A stretch of DNA of 53,822 nt from an uncultured Clostridium sp. (GTDB lineage Bacteria > Bacillota > Clostridia > TANB77 > CAG-508), in contig CAOJFV010000006.1 in NCBI GenBank assembly GCA_948434985.1, positions 1-53,822 of the forward strand, read 5' to 3'. The position numbers were made by a program, and so were the translations under genes. Each line of letters opens with the position of its first letter. Positions within the stretch are counted from its first letter, which is position 1. The notes under the pieces are model-generated. The model saw only the letters and a list, made by a program, of their open reading frames with translations, ran no database searches and had not been told where the DNA came from. Positions 17,672-28,007 of the stretch are shown here, piece after piece.

Positions 17672-17896
17672 ATGTTAAGACAATTATCTATAAATAGTTC
17701 TAAAGGTATATTTAAAACTTACAAAGCTAATATTTTGAAAAAGATAGAATTAAAAAGAAAAGGAGATGAAATGTATAAAGAATATATAATGAATGCTATA
17801 AGAGAAGGAGAAGAATATTTGGCAAATGGAGGAAAAACATATACTTTAGAAGAATATAAAAAAGAAATGGAGCGATTATATGGCATTAAAATATAA
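17672..17896 (+). CDS. Antitoxin-like protein of a RelBE/ParDE-type pair
   Basis: 74 aa from ATG 17672 (AGGTGGTGAG upstream). Its C-terminal half, IREGEEYLANGGKTYTLEEY then KKEMERLYGIKI, is the kind of toxin-wrapping tail seen in RelB/ParD antitoxins. It overlaps the start of a broken RelE/ParE-like toxin ORF at 17880, the usual tight coupling of such modules. Confidence 0.6.
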   Translation: MLRQLSINSSKGIFKTYKANILKKIELKRKGDEMYKEYIMNAIREGEEYLANGGKTYTLEEYKKEMERLYGIKI

Positions 17897-18191
17897 ATTA
17901 ATTGTATCGGACTTGGCAGAAGAAGAATTAAAAAGATTAAGTTATAGAATGTCTAAAAATAGATTAATAAAACTAAGAGAAAAGATACTTAAAACATATA
18001 TCAATATACAAGAAATGCCTTAGATGTATCCGAGATTATATTATGAGAAAAAAACAAAAACAGATTTTAGAAAAATCGTATTTGAAAATTACATAGTTAT
18101 TTATAAAATTCAAAAAAATCAAATAACAATTTTAAGAGTAGTGTCAGAAAAAGAAAATTATTTAAAACCAAAATTATTAGAAATCTATTAG
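17880..18191 (+). pseudogene. RelE/ParE-like toxin interrupted by in-frame TAG
   Basis: The frame MALKYKLIVSDLAEEELKRL... EMP is followed by TAG (18021-18023) and then continues in the same frame with MYPRLYYEKKTKTDFRKIVF and NYIVIYKIQKNQITILRVVS, typical RelE/ParE C-terminal sequence. The middle also looks shortened. There is no CGG here, so this lesion differs from the recoded genes. It is probably a decayed toxin whose antitoxin is still intact. Confidence 0.65.
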
Positions 18192-18338
18192 AAAAATCCA
18201 AAAGTAAAATTAAATAGCATAAAGAGTATGTTGTTCTATATTTAAACAACTTTATTGTAGAATATTGTAGAAAGATATATATTGCTTGTGTTATAATGTA
18301 AACAGATAAAAAAGAAAGGTTAGAGAGTAACAAATAAT

Positions 18339-21300
18339 ATGAGTGAAGTAAAATGGACAACCGAACAATTACAAGCAATTCATGAAAGTGGAAGTAATAT
18401 TTTAGTTGCAGCAGCAGCACGGAAGTGGAAAGACTGCTGTTTTAGTAGAACGAATTATTAATAAAATCGTAAATCAAAAAATAGATATAGATAAAATATT
18501 AGTAGTTACCTTTACAAATGCTGCAGCAAGTGAGATGCGTTCAAGAGTAATGGAAGCCATATATAAGTATTTAGATGAAAATCCAAATGATGAGCATATG
18601 CAAAAACAAATCATATTAATGGGAAAATCTAATATTTGTACTATTCACTCATTTTGCTTAGAAGTAATAAAAAATAATTTTTATGAAATAGATGTATCTC
18701 CTAATTTTAGAATAGGAGATCAAACAGAAATAGAGCTACTAAAGCAAGAAGTTTTAGAAGATGTTTTTGAGTCAAAATATGAAAGCGAAGATGAAGAGTT
18801 TCTAAGACTTATTAACACATATACAAATTATAGGGGAGATGAAACTTTAAAAAATTTAATTTTAAAAATATATAGATTTATTCGGTAGTAGTCCATTCCC
18901 TGAACAATGGTTAAACGAAAAAATAGAAGAATTCAGCATTAATGACATAGATTTTGCTGATAGTATATGGGGTAAAATCTTAATAGAAGAATTTAAGAGC
19001 GAACTATCTTTATGTATTTTAGAATTAAAAAGTATAAAAAGAAATTTAGATAAATATATAGAGTTAGATAAGTTTTCGAGGACTATTTATACTGATATAG
19101 AAAATTTAGAAGAATTACAAGCAAATTTAGATTCTTGGGATAAATTGTATAATATAGCAAATGAAATTAAATGGGAAACATGGCCAAGAGATAGTAAAAT
19201 AGTTATAGAAGAAAAAGAAATTTCTAAAGAAAAAAGAGATAGTGTTAAAAAGAAATTTAATAAAATAAGAGATAAGATTTTAGTAAATGATTCTAAAGTA
19301 ATTTTAAAAGATTTAAATTCAATGTATCCTATAATGAAGTCATTAGGAAATTTAATAATAGAATTTGGTAATAAATATCAAGAAGAAAAAAGAGAAAAAA
19401 ACATAATAGACTTTAATGATATTGAACATTTAGCATTAAAACTTTTAGTAAAAAAAGAAGAGGAAGAATATGTACCAACTGATGTTGCAAAAGTATATAA
19501 AGATAAGTTTGTAGAAATTTTGATAGATGAGTACCAAGATAGTAACCTTGTACAAGAGTATATATTAAATGCTGTTTCGAGTGGCAGTAATATATTTATG
19601 GTAGGGGATGTAAAACAAAGTATATATAAATTTAGACAAGCAAGACCAGAATTATTTATAGATAAATATGAAAACTATAAAACCAAGGAAGATATAAGCG
19701 AAAATGAAAATTTAAAAATACAATTATTCAAAAACTTTAGAAGTAGGGAAAATATATTAGATATCACAAATCTAGTTTTTGAAAACATTATGAGTAAAAA
19801 ACTAGGAGATATTGATTATAATGAACAAGAATTTTTAAACCTAGGAGCAAACTACGAGGCTCCAGAAGAAAAGGTAAATTATGCAGGAAAAACAGAACTT
19901 TTGGTTATTGACTTAAAAGAACCAGAAGATGCTGAAAATGAAGAAACAGAAAATATTAGTGATATGATGCTAGAATCAAAATTAGTTGCCAAAAGAATAC
20001 AAGAATTAATAAAAAGCAAATATCAAGTATTTGATAAAAAAGTAGGATATAGAGATGTTACATATAAGGATATTGTTATTTTGTTAAGAGCAACTTTGAA
20101 TTTAGGACCAATGTATGAAAAGTCACTTAATGACCTAAACATTCCTGTTTTTAGTGACACGGGAGCATCATATTTAGAAAGTGTAGAAATACAAACTATA
20201 ATGTCATTATTAAAAATTATAGATAACCCAATGCAAGATATACCCCTTGTAAGTGTATTACGTTCACAAATTGGGCGGATTTAGCGATAATGACTTAATA
20301 AAAATAAAAGTAGAAGGGTTTAGTAAAGAGCATTCATATTTTTATGAAACATTATTAAAGGCAAAGGAAAAAGATACAGAGTTAACACCTAAAATAGAGA
20401 AATTTTTAAGTTTAGTACAAAGTTTTAGAGATAAGAAAGAGTATTTACCGTTAGATGAATTAATATGGCAAATCTATTTAGACACAGGATATTACAATTA
20501 TGTAAGTCTTATGCCAAATGGAAAAGTAAGACAAGCCAATCTAAAAATGTTATTTGAAAAAGCAAAAGACTATGAATCCGCAAGCTTTAAGGGATTATTT
20601 AATTTTATAAACTTTATAGATAAACTAAAAAGTAATAATCAAGATATGGATTCTGCTAAAATAATTGGGGAAAATGAAGACGTTGTTAGAATTATGAGTA
20701 TTCACAAAAGTAAAGGACTTGAATTTCCTATTGTATTTTTATGTGGTACAGGTAAAAAATTTAACTTAATGGATTTGAACGATAATATATTATTACATCA
20801 AGATATAGGAATGGGACCTAAAGTTATTGATTATGAAAGAAAAATAGAATATAACACACTTGCAAAAGTTGCTATAGGATATAAAACTAAGTTAGAAACA
20901 ATATCAGAGGAAATGAGAATATTATATGTAGCATTAACAAGAGCAAAAGAAAAACTATTTATAACAGGTGTATCTAAAGATTTCGAAAAAGATACAAAGA
21001 AAAAGAGAGACTTGTTAGACGTATATGATGGAAAAAACATAAATGCTAATATACTAAAAAATTATAAATCATATCTTGATTGGTTAGAATTAGTTTATTT
21101 AAAAAATGAAACTAAGGTAAAAGATATTATGGATTTACAAATATATCAAAAAGATGAGATTTCAAACAATTTAAAACTTGAAGATAAAGATGAACCTAAA
21201 GAAAACTTAGAACTCAAAGAGAGAATAAACGATACTCAAAATGAAAGCTTAAAAGCACTATTGAATTGGAAATATGGAAATTTAGTATCAACAAAAATAG

Positions 21301-21941
21301 AGGCAAAATCTTCTGTTACAAAGATTAAAGAAATGGAAAATGAAAATATAAATGTTTTGTTTGAAGAGAAAGTTGAAAACAAAAAAGAGAGTTTACAAAA
21401 GCCTAAATTCCTAAGCGAAGAAATAGAAATAACAAAAGCAAGAATAGGAACATTAATGCACTTATGTATTCAAAAGTTAGATGAAAAACAAGAATATGAT
21501 TATGAAAAGATATCTAGAAAAATAAATAAATTAGTAGAAAATAACATTATAACGAAAAAAGAAGCTGAAGCAATAAACAAAGACAAATTACTAACATATA
21601 CAAAATCAAATTTATTTATGAGTTTAAAAAATGCAAAAGAGATACATAAGGAAGAGCCTTTTTATATGAATATAAAAGGAAGTAAAATCTATAAGGGAGA
21701 TATAGAAGAAAATATTTTAGTTCAAGGGGTAATAGATTTATACTATATTGATGAACAAGATAATATTATTCTAGTAGACTATAAAACAGACTATGTTAAA
21801 AATAATGAACAAGAATTAATAGATAAGTATGAAAAACAGTTATCTATTTATAAAGAGGCTTTAGAAGAAGCACTAGGTAAAAAGGTGTATAAGACATATA
21901 TATATTCTGTATATTTAGGAAAAAGTATAGAATTGACTTAG
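18339..21941 (+). CDS. addA: AddA helicase/nuclease subunit with three CGG +1 sites
   Basis: ATP-dependent helicase/exonuclease subunit A of AddAB (RecBCD-like end-processing), 1199 aa after three +1 shifts, the normal AddA length. Shift 1 at CGG 18420-18422 completes Walker A (LVAAAA-GSGKTAVLVERI). Shift 2 at 18883-18885 gives IYRFI-GSSPFPEQWL; frame 0 has two stops at once. Shift 3 at 20276-20278 gives LRSQIG-GFSDNDL. Later motifs are intact: VDEYQDSN-type DEYQDS, GDVKQSIYKFRQARPELF, SIHKSKGLEFPIVF, LYVALTRAKEKL, and the nuclease motif ILVDYKTDYV. No addB is adjacent. Confidence 0.93.
18420..18422 (+). other. CGG +1 recoding site 1, addA
   Basis: Preceding codon GCA, CGGA. The shift completes Walker A (AAAGSGKT). 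Confidence 0.92.
18883..18885 (+). other. CGG +1 recoding site 2, addA
   Basis: Preceding codon ATT, CGGT; frame 0 is CGG TAG TAG. Confidence 0.9.
20276..20278 (+). other. CGG +1 recoding site 3, addA
   Basis: Preceding codon GGG, CGGA; frame 0 is CGG ATT TAG. Confidence 0.9.
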
Positions 21942-22021
21942 GTATAAGTTTACAAATTATGTTGCTTATGCTATAATATTGATATGTTGTAATTTAAAGA
22001 AAAAGAAATGGAGTAATATTT

Positions 22022-22499
22022 ATGGATAGAATGAAAACTTTTGGAATATATGCTTTATTAATTATATTATTTTTTATATTTTCAAATGTAATGATAGATA
22101 TTGCAGTAAAAGCAATGTATAATCCAATTAATATAACAATAGAAAGAAGAGAAGATTTAATACTTAATGTAAATGATGCAAAAGCTACATATGTTAATGG
22201 ATATGTAGAAGGAAATGTTAGAAATATACGGAGACGATATTGATAAAACATATGTAAAAATTGATTTATATTCTAAAAGGGATGTTTTACTTGGTACTAA
22301 GTATGTTAAAATAGATAACTTTAGAATAGGTGAGACACGTGAATTTAGAATGGGATTTAAATTTACAAATGTAAGTTATTGTAAGGTAACAATGGTAGAT
22401 AGTGTAGATAAAGAGGTTACAGAAGAACAATTTACAACAGTGGAATTTAGATTTGCAAAACTTATGGCAACAATTGTACTTATATCTTTGTTTGGATAA
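22022..22499 (+). CDS. Membrane-anchored FxLYD-like protein with one CGG +1 site
   Basis: 158 aa after one +1 shift. N-terminal membrane helix (residues 8-25), then a small beta-domain: NVNDAKATYVNGYVEGNVRNI-GDDIDKTYVKI, with YVKIDLYSKRDVLLGTKYVK matching the FxLYD-type pattern, then RIGETREFRMGFKF. The C-terminus is hydrophobic (LMATIVLISLFG). The shift at CGG 22229-22231 joins two halves that each lack a sensible end on their own. Function unknown, probably extracytoplasmic. Confidence 0.72.
22229..22231 (+). other. CGG +1 recoding site, FxLYD-like gene
   Basis: Preceding codon ATA, CGGA; frame 0 stops four codons later. Confidence 0.78.
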
Positions 22500-22560
22500 A
22501 GATATAAACTAGATGCACATAAAAAAACTATCTAACTACAATAAAATATTTTAATAGGCA

Positions 22561-22592
22561 AACGCCCCGACTTTATTTAGGTCAGGGCGTTT
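22561..22592. terminator. Bidirectional terminator
   Basis: AACGCCCCGAC (22561-22571) pairs with GTCAGGGCGTT (22581-22591) with one mismatch. It sits between converging genes. Confidence 0.75.
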
Positions 22593-22607
22593 ACTTAGAG
22601 CTTGAGA

Positions 22608-23039
22608 TTAGGCACATTCGTCGTCATAGGCATCATCGTCTTCGTCGTCGTCAAAATAATACTCGTCTCCATAGTCCCCGTCATCCCATTGCTCGTAACA
22701 GTCTTCATCTACAGTATCTTCGTTCTGTTCCTCATCTAAGTCTGCTTCAAAGTACTCGTTCCAAACTTCGTTCGATACGCTTTGCAGATGTTTGATACGC
22801 TTTTGGGTTTCGACTTCACCAGTTTTTTCGGAGTAGATTTCGACGCTGAGATTCTTTTTTCTCACAAATACGGCTAACTCATAATTGTAACCATATATGT
22901 CGAGGGCAACATCGCCTACAACGAAATAGATGCGATTTTTTGTGGATTTTACGAACCGTACATCACGTATATACGCGATGCATGAAATACCATCAAAAAA
23001 ATCATATACTGCTGCTCTGTAATCTTCTGCCTTATTCAT
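22608..23039 (-). CDS. Orphan acidic-tailed protein containing in-frame CGG at codon 28
   Basis: 143 aa of unknown function. The N-terminal 100 residues look like a compact alpha/beta domain (YIRDVR-FVKSTKNRIYFVV), and the tail is extremely acidic (about 45 residues, mostly D/E/Y). Codon use is GC-richer than the neighbours. CGG (22958-22956) at codon 28 must be read in frame; a +1 shift would give Gly-Ser-stop. It has its own promoter (23162-23134 region) and terminator, so it looks like independently acquired cargo. Whether the full protein is made in this host is uncertain. Confidence 0.65.
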   Translation of the reverse strand: MNKAEDYRAAVYDFFDGISCIAYIRDVRFVKSTKNRIYFVVGDVALDIYGYNYELAVFVRKKNLSVEIYSEKTGEVETQKRIKHLQSVSNEVWNEYFEADLDEEQNEDTVDEDCYEQWDDGDYGDEYYFDDDEDDDAYDDECA

Positions 23040-23133
23040 ACTACACCTCCAAATTATTGAAAATGTTTCTCAACAATGACACATTTATTATAGTTCGCTG
23101 TGTCCACGAATTATTATAATTATATTTTACCAC

Positions 23134-23162
23134 ATTATGTAAAATGTTGCAAATTTACGATA
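23134..23162 (-). promoter_or_regulatory. Promoter of acidic orphan gene
   Basis: On the minus strand TTGCAA, a 17-base spacer ending TGG, then TAAAAT. The -10 carries a TGG extension, like the promoter of ddh. Coordinates are approximate by a few bases. Confidence 0.6.
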
Positions 23163-23229
23163 AATTTTCGAACAACTAGCTATTGGCAAAATATATATTG
23201 TTTGTTATAATTGTGGCAAGGTGTGATTT

Positions 23230-24076
23230 ATGAAAATAAAAGAAATGTTGCGGTAAAGCAGTAGAAAAATTAAATGTTAAAAAAATAGAAAATCCTATTC
23301 AAAAAGCAAGAATAATACTAGCTTATACACTAAATGTAGAAAAAGAGTATTTGATAATTCATAATGAAGAGGAAATTGATGAGGTATTAGTTAATAAATA
23401 TAATGAAAATATAGATAAACTTATAAATTATATTCCTTTACAATATATAACTAATCATCAAGAGTTTATGAAGCTAGATTTTTATGTAGATGAAAATGTT
23501 TTAATACCAAGAGCGGATACTGAAATTTTGGTAGAAGAAATAATTAACAATTGTAATAAAAATGAGGAAAAGAAATACAAGATATTAGATTTATGCACAG
23601 GAAGTGGGATAGTTGGTATTTCACTTGCAAAATATATAAAAAATTGTGAAGTAGTGTGTGCAGATATCAGTAAAAGTGCATTAGAGATAGCTGAGAAAAA
23701 TACAGAAAATAATAAGGTTAATAATATTAAATTTGTTTATTCAAATATGTTTAGTAATATAAAAGATAAATTTGATATTATAGTATCTAATCCACCATAT
23801 ATAAAAAGAAATGTTATAACTGAGCTTGAAAAAGAGGTTCAAAATGAACCTAATATTGCACTAGATGGTGGTATAGATGGACTAGATTTTTATAAAATAA
23901 TAGCCTGCGAAGCATATAAGTATTTAGATGATGATGGTGGATTATTCTTAGAGATAGGATATGACCAAAAAGAAGAAGTAATAAGTTTACTAAAAAGAAG
24001 CGGGGAATATAGGAATATATATTCTAAGAAAGATTTATATGGAAATGATAGAATTGTGGTCGCTTATATAGAATAA
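23230..24076 (+). CDS. prmC: PrmC release-factor glutamine methyltransferase with CGG-TAA +1 site at codon 8
   Basis: Methylates the GGQ glutamine of peptide-chain release factors; 281 aa after one shift, the usual length. From ATG 23230 (AAGGTG upstream), frame 0 reads seven codons, then CGG (23251-23253) and TAA. The +1 shift gives MKIKEML-GKAVEKLNVKKIENP, which leads into the conserved N-terminal domain. SAM-binding DLCTGSGIVGISLA and catalytic VSNPPYIKRN are intact. A recoding site followed by a stop near the start parallels prfB (RF2), the substrate of this enzyme. Followed after 14 bases by whiA. Confidence 0.92.
23251..23253 (+). other. CGG +1 recoding site, prmC
   Basis: Preceding codon TTG, CGGT; frame 0 is CGG TAA at codon 8. 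Confidence 0.9.
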
Positions 24077-24090
24077 GGAGAGGATAAAAG

Positions 24091-24981
24091 ATGTCTTTTT
24101 CTGGAGATATTAAAGAAGAACTAAGTAAGATTTCTAATCTTGCAAATAAAGATGTAATAAGAGCTGAATTTATAGGATATTTACTAAGTAATAATATTGA
24201 GATTATTAAAAATAAAATAAGTTATTCTACTGAAAACGAGTACAATATTAATAGGTTTAATAAAGTACTAAATAATTTAAATATAGATTATGATATAAGT
24301 TTTCAAGGAAAGGTATATAAAATTACCTTTAAAAAGCAAGAATTCAAAAATATAGAATTTATAGAAAATAAGATTCAGATTAGTAAAGATGACATTATTG
24401 ATGTAAAGAAGGAAGAACAATTTTTTAAGGCATTAGTAAGAGGTGCTTTTTTGGGAAGTGGCTCATTAAACAATCCTAATAATAAATATCATTTAGAAAT
24501 TTTATTTGAATCAAAAGTAAATGCTGAATATATTTCTAGAGTTTTAAGGGAATTCCATATTCAAACTAAAATTTTAATAAGAAAAAAGAGCTTTTCAATT
24601 TATATAAAAGAAGCAGAAGAAATATCTAAATTTTTGGCTTTAATTGGAGCTAATAAATCTGTTTTGAATTTTGAAGAAATACGTGTTGAAAGAGATACAA
24701 GAAACAATATTAATAGATTAGTAAACTGTGAAACAGCAAACCTAAATAAAACAATCAATGCATCAGTTACTCAAATTCAGGCTATAAAATATTTAAAACA
24801 GCGTAAGAAATTTGAAGAATTACCAGATACCTTAAAAGAAATAGCAGAAATTAGATTAAAAAATCCAGATGCAAGTTTAGTAGAACTTGGAAAAATGCTA
24901 CAAAATCCAATAGGAAAATCTGGAGTTAACCATAGGCTTAAAAAGATATGCGAAATTGCAGAAGAATTACAGAAATTATAG
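24091..24981 (+). CDS. whiA: WhiA DNA-binding regulator
   Basis: 296 aa, full length for WhiA. N-terminus SFSGDIKEELSKISN, a degenerate LAGLIDADG-like core (ALVRGAFLGSGSLNNPNNKYH), and a C-terminal HTH (LKNPDASLVELGKMLQNPIG, KSGVNHRLKKICEIAEEL). WhiA takes part in sporulation and cell-division control in Gram-positive bacteria. AAGGAGAGG precedes the ATG, and the gene overlaps the downstream methyltransferase region. Confidence 0.95.
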   Translation: MSFSGDIKEELSKISNLANKDVIRAEFIGYLLSNNIEIIKNKISYSTENEYNINRFNKVLNNLNIDYDISFQGKVYKITFKKQEFKNIEFIENKIQISKDDIIDVKKEEQFFKALVRGAFLGSGSLNNPNNKYHLEILFESKVNAEYISRVLREFHIQTKILIRKKSFSIYIKEAEEISKFLALIGANKSVLNFEEIRVERDTRNNINRLVNCETANLNKTINASVTQIQAIKYLKQRKKFEELPDTLKEIAEIRLKNPDASLVELGKMLQNPIGKSGVNHRLKKICEIAEELQKL

Positions 24982-24991
24982 GGGGGCAGAG

Positions 24992-25645
24992 ATGATGGAA
25001 GATAATAATACTGTATTTGAAAAGGGTAGAAATAATTGGGAAAATGTCTTTGAAAACATTGAAAGAAAAGATATAAAATATGATGATTGGTTAGAAATGT
25101 TTAATGGTGAAATTGAAAAGTGTAAAACACCAATTATAGATTTAGGATGTGGTTCAGGAAATGATACATTATACATAATAAATAAAGGAAAGATGGTTAT
25201 TCCTTGTGATTATTCAAAAAATGTAGTTAGAAATATTAAGAAAAATTTTCCAGAGATAAATAGAGTAGAAAACTTTGATATGAGAGAAAGATTGCCATTT
25301 GAAGATAATTACACAGAATTAGTAATTACTGATTTATCTTTACACTATTTTTCAGAAAAAGTAACATTTAATATTTTAGAAGAAATAAAAAGAGTATTAA
25401 AACCAAATGGATTATTGCTTTTTAGAGTAAATTCAACAAAAGATACTAATTATAAACCTGATGACAGAATAAAAATAGAACATAACTTTTATGAAACTAG
25501 TGTAGGATATAAAAGATTTTTTGATGAAGAAGATATAAATAAATTTTTTCAAGAATGGGATAAATTATACATAAACGAGGAAACAATGAGAAGATATGGT
25601 CATGAGAAAATTTTATGGAAAGGTGCTGTTAAGGTAAATAAGTGA
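24992..25645 (+). CDS. Class I SAM-dependent methyltransferase
   Basis: 217 aa from ATG 24992 (GGGGGG upstream). SAM-binding motif I is IIDLGCGSGNDTLYI near residue 45, followed by IPCDYSKNVV and the post-motif region LVITDLSLHYFSEKV. It resembles the UbiE/Tam-like family; the substrate cannot be read. The stop overlaps the GTG start of hemW (GTGA), so it is translationally coupled. Confidence 0.85.
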   Translation: MMEDNNTVFEKGRNNWENVFENIERKDIKYDDWLEMFNGEIEKCKTPIIDLGCGSGNDTLYIINKGKMVIPCDYSKNVVRNIKKNFPEINRVENFDMRERLPFEDNYTELVITDLSLHYFSEKVTFNILEEIKRVLKPNGLLLFRVNSTKDTNYKPDDRIKIEHNFYETSVGYKRFFDEEDINKFFQEWDKLYINEETMRRYGHEKILWKGAVKVNK

Positions 25646-26803
25646 AACAAAAAGAATTAGGAATATATGTACACATACCATTTTGTGCTAAAAAGTGCTA
25701 TTATTGTGATTTTATATCATTTTCAAATAAGAAAGAAATGATTAAAGATTATATAGAAGCACTAAAAAAAGAAATAAAATATATAGGAGCAAATGTACCA
25801 GAATCAACTAAAAATACAGAAATTACAACAATTTATATAGGTGGAGGAACACCATCATTTATAGAGCCAGAGTATATAGAAAATATTATAAAAACAATTG
25901 AAGAAAATTTCTGTATTAAAGAAAATGCAGAAATTACAATTGAGGTAAATCCTGGAACTGTAACAAAGGAAAAATTGCAAGTTTATAGAAGAAGCGGGAT
26001 TAATAGACTTAGTATAGGTTTACAAAGTACGGATAATAATTTATTAAAACAAATTGGAAGAATTCATACATATGAACAGTTTTTAGATACATATAATTTA
26101 GTAAGAAAAATGGGATTTAAAAATATAAATGTGGATTTAATGTTAGCACTTCCAAACCAAACGATAGAAGTGTTAGAGGATAGCTTAGAAAAGATAATAA
26201 AATTAGATCCAGAACATATATCTGTATATTCTCTTATATTAGAGGAAGAAACAAAATTATTTGATTTAGTAAAAAATAAAGAACTTGATTTATTAGATGA
26301 TGATATAGAAAGAAATATGTATTGGAAGACAAAAGAAAAATTACAACGAAGCGGATATAATCATTATGAAATATCAAATTTTGCCAAAAAAGGATATGAA
26401 TCAAAGCACAATTTAAACTGTTGGAAACAAGAAGAATATATTGGGGTAGGTCTTGCAGCGCATTCATATGTAGGCGGAATAAGATACTCTAACACAGAAA
26501 ATTTAAATGAATATATAAATACATTTAAATTAGGTAAAAGCATTAAAGATATTATTACTATTCATGAAAAACAAAGTGAAGATGATAAACAAAAGGAATA
26601 TATGATATTAGGCTTAAGAAAAATAGAAGGGGTAAAAATATCTGATTTTAAAAACAAATTTACTCGGTAATCCATTATACATATTTAGAAAAGAATTAGA
26701 TAAATTAGTAAAAGAAGAATTAATTGAAGTTGATATGAATAACATTAGATTAACTAATAAAGGTTTAGATTTTGCAAACCTAGTATTTGAAGAATTTGTA
26801 TAA
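25642..26803 (+). CDS. hemW: HemW-like radical SAM protein with one CGG +1 site
   Basis: 386 aa after one +1 shift; HemW is a heme chaperone of the radical-SAM coproporphyrinogen-oxidase-like family. GTG start at 25642. The CxxxCxxC cluster motif reads CAKKCYYCDF, then GGGTPSF, IEVNPGTV and RLSIGLQS. CGG 26665-26667 is followed directly by TA(A), so frame 0 gives a stop (CGG TAA); the shift gives KNKFT-GNPLYIFRKELDKLV and the normal C-terminal winged-helix segment ending VFEEFV. Without the shift only the last 45 residues are lost. Confidence 0.9.
26665..26667 (+). other. CGG +1 recoding site, hemW
   Basis: Preceding codon ACT, CGGT; frame 0 is CGG TAA. Confidence 0.88.
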
Positions 26804-26816
26804 AACAAAAAAACAT

Positions 26817-26845
26817 TTGCAAAAATTAACATAATATGGTAAACT
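26817..26845 (+). promoter_or_regulatory. Promoter of ddh
   Basis: TTGCAA (26817-26822), a 17-base spacer ending TGG and TAAACT (26840-26845). The leader then contains the palindrome GTGTATAAGTATACAC before the ribosome binding site. Confidence 0.65.
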
Positions 26846-26904
26846 TAAAATGTAACTGTCAACATAGTTTTAGGTGTATAAGTATACACTGGAAGGAGAA
26901 AAAT

Positions 26905-27894
26905 ATGGACAACAAAAAAATCAATGTGGCAATTTGTGGTTACGGCAACCTGGGAAGAGGTGTCGAAAGGGCAATCACAAAAAATCTGGACATGGAGCTG
27001 GTAGGCATCTACACAAGGAGAGAACCGTCTGAAGTAGAGCCGGTTACAAGTGCATCTGTTTACAACATTTGCGACCTGTTAAGTGAAGAGTGCCAGAAAA
27101 ATATCGATGTTCTGATTTTGTGCGGAGGTTCTGCGACAGACTTGCCTGAACAAGGACCTACTTTTGCTGGGAGGTATAACACCGTTGACAGCTTTGATAC
27201 TCACGCAAAGATTCCTAAGTATTTTGAAGCTGTTGATAAAAAGGCATTAGGGGCAGGTAAGACAGCAATCATCTCTACTGGCTGGGATCCTGGAATGTTC
27301 TCGAAGAACAGGCTTGAGATTGATGCCATTTTACCGGAAGCAAAGCTGTACACCTTCTGGGGACCGGGTGTAAGCCAGGGGCATTCTGATGCTATAAGAA
27401 GAATTAATGGCGTGAAGGATGCAAGGCAGTACACAATGCCTGTTGAGGAAGCTATGAATCAGGTAAGAAACGGAGAAAATCCGGTTCTGTCCGTAAGACA
27501 GAAGCATACAAGAGTATGTTATGTTGTTGCGGAAGAGGGGACCGATACCGCCGAGATCGAGAGGGCAATAGTAACAATGCCCAACTATTTCGATGAGTAT
27601 GATACCACTGTTTTCTTCATTACTGAAGAGGAAATGAAGGAAAAACACAGTGGAATGCCTCACGGCGGAAGCGTGATTGGCTGCGGCGTAACGGGAGAAG
27701 GAAACAATCAGGTGGTGGAATATTCCTTAAAGCTTGATTCAAACCCCGAGTTTACCGGATCTGTCCTTGTTGCATATGCGAGAGCTGCTTACCGTATGAA
27801 CCAGATGGGGTTATGCGGTGCAAAGACAGTGTTCGATGTGGCTCCGGCGATGCTCAGCCTAAAAACGCACGAGGAAAGGCTTAAGATGTTGTAA
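26905..27894 (+). CDS. ddh: meso-Diaminopimelate dehydrogenase
   Basis: 329 aa NADP-dependent enzyme giving meso-DAP in one step for lysine and cell-wall synthesis. Rossmann motif CGYGNLGRGVERA, then ISTGWDPGMFSKNRLE and FWGPGVSQGHSDAIRRI, both highly characteristic. ATG 26905 has GGAAGGAG upstream. GC content is clearly above the neighbours, and AGG is a common Arg codon, so recent transfer is likely. It nevertheless has no in-frame CGG. It stands alone with its own promoter and a strong terminator at 27901. Confidence 0.95.
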   Translation: MDNKKINVAICGYGNLGRGVERAITKNLDMELVGIYTRREPSEVEPVTSASVYNICDLLSEECQKNIDVLILCGGSATDLPEQGPTFAGRYNTVDSFDTHAKIPKYFEAVDKKALGAGKTAIISTGWDPGMFSKNRLEIDAILPEAKLYTFWGPGVSQGHSDAIRRINGVKDARQYTMPVEEAMNQVRNGENPVLSVRQKHTRVCYVVAEEGTDTAEIERAIVTMPNYFDEYDTTVFFITEEEMKEKHSGMPHGGSVIGCGVTGEGNNQVVEYSLKLDSNPEFTGSVLVAYARAAYRMNQMGLCGAKTVFDVAPAMLSLKTHEERLKML

Positions 27895-27900
27895 GAAAGA

Positions 27901-27930
27901 AACTGGCGGTCGTATGACCGCTAGTTTTTA
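27901..27930 (+). terminator. Terminator of ddh
   Basis: AACTGGCGGTC (27901-27911) pairs with GACCGCTAGTT (27916-27926), followed by a T tract. Confidence 0.85.
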
Positions 27931-28007
27931 TATTATAACTATTGAAAAAAAATTCTCTTTGTGATATAAGTTAATAAGGAAAATTATAAATTAAAGAAAG
28001 AAGAAGA

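Noticed and set aside
22615..22735. Acidic tail of the 22608 gene as a simple-sequence repeat
   Set aside because: It is an irregular run of Asp/Glu/Tyr codons in a continuous ORF, not a DNA repeat.
26870..26905. Riboswitch in the ddh leader
   Set aside because: Only a short palindrome is present. The leader is far too short for a lysine riboswitch.
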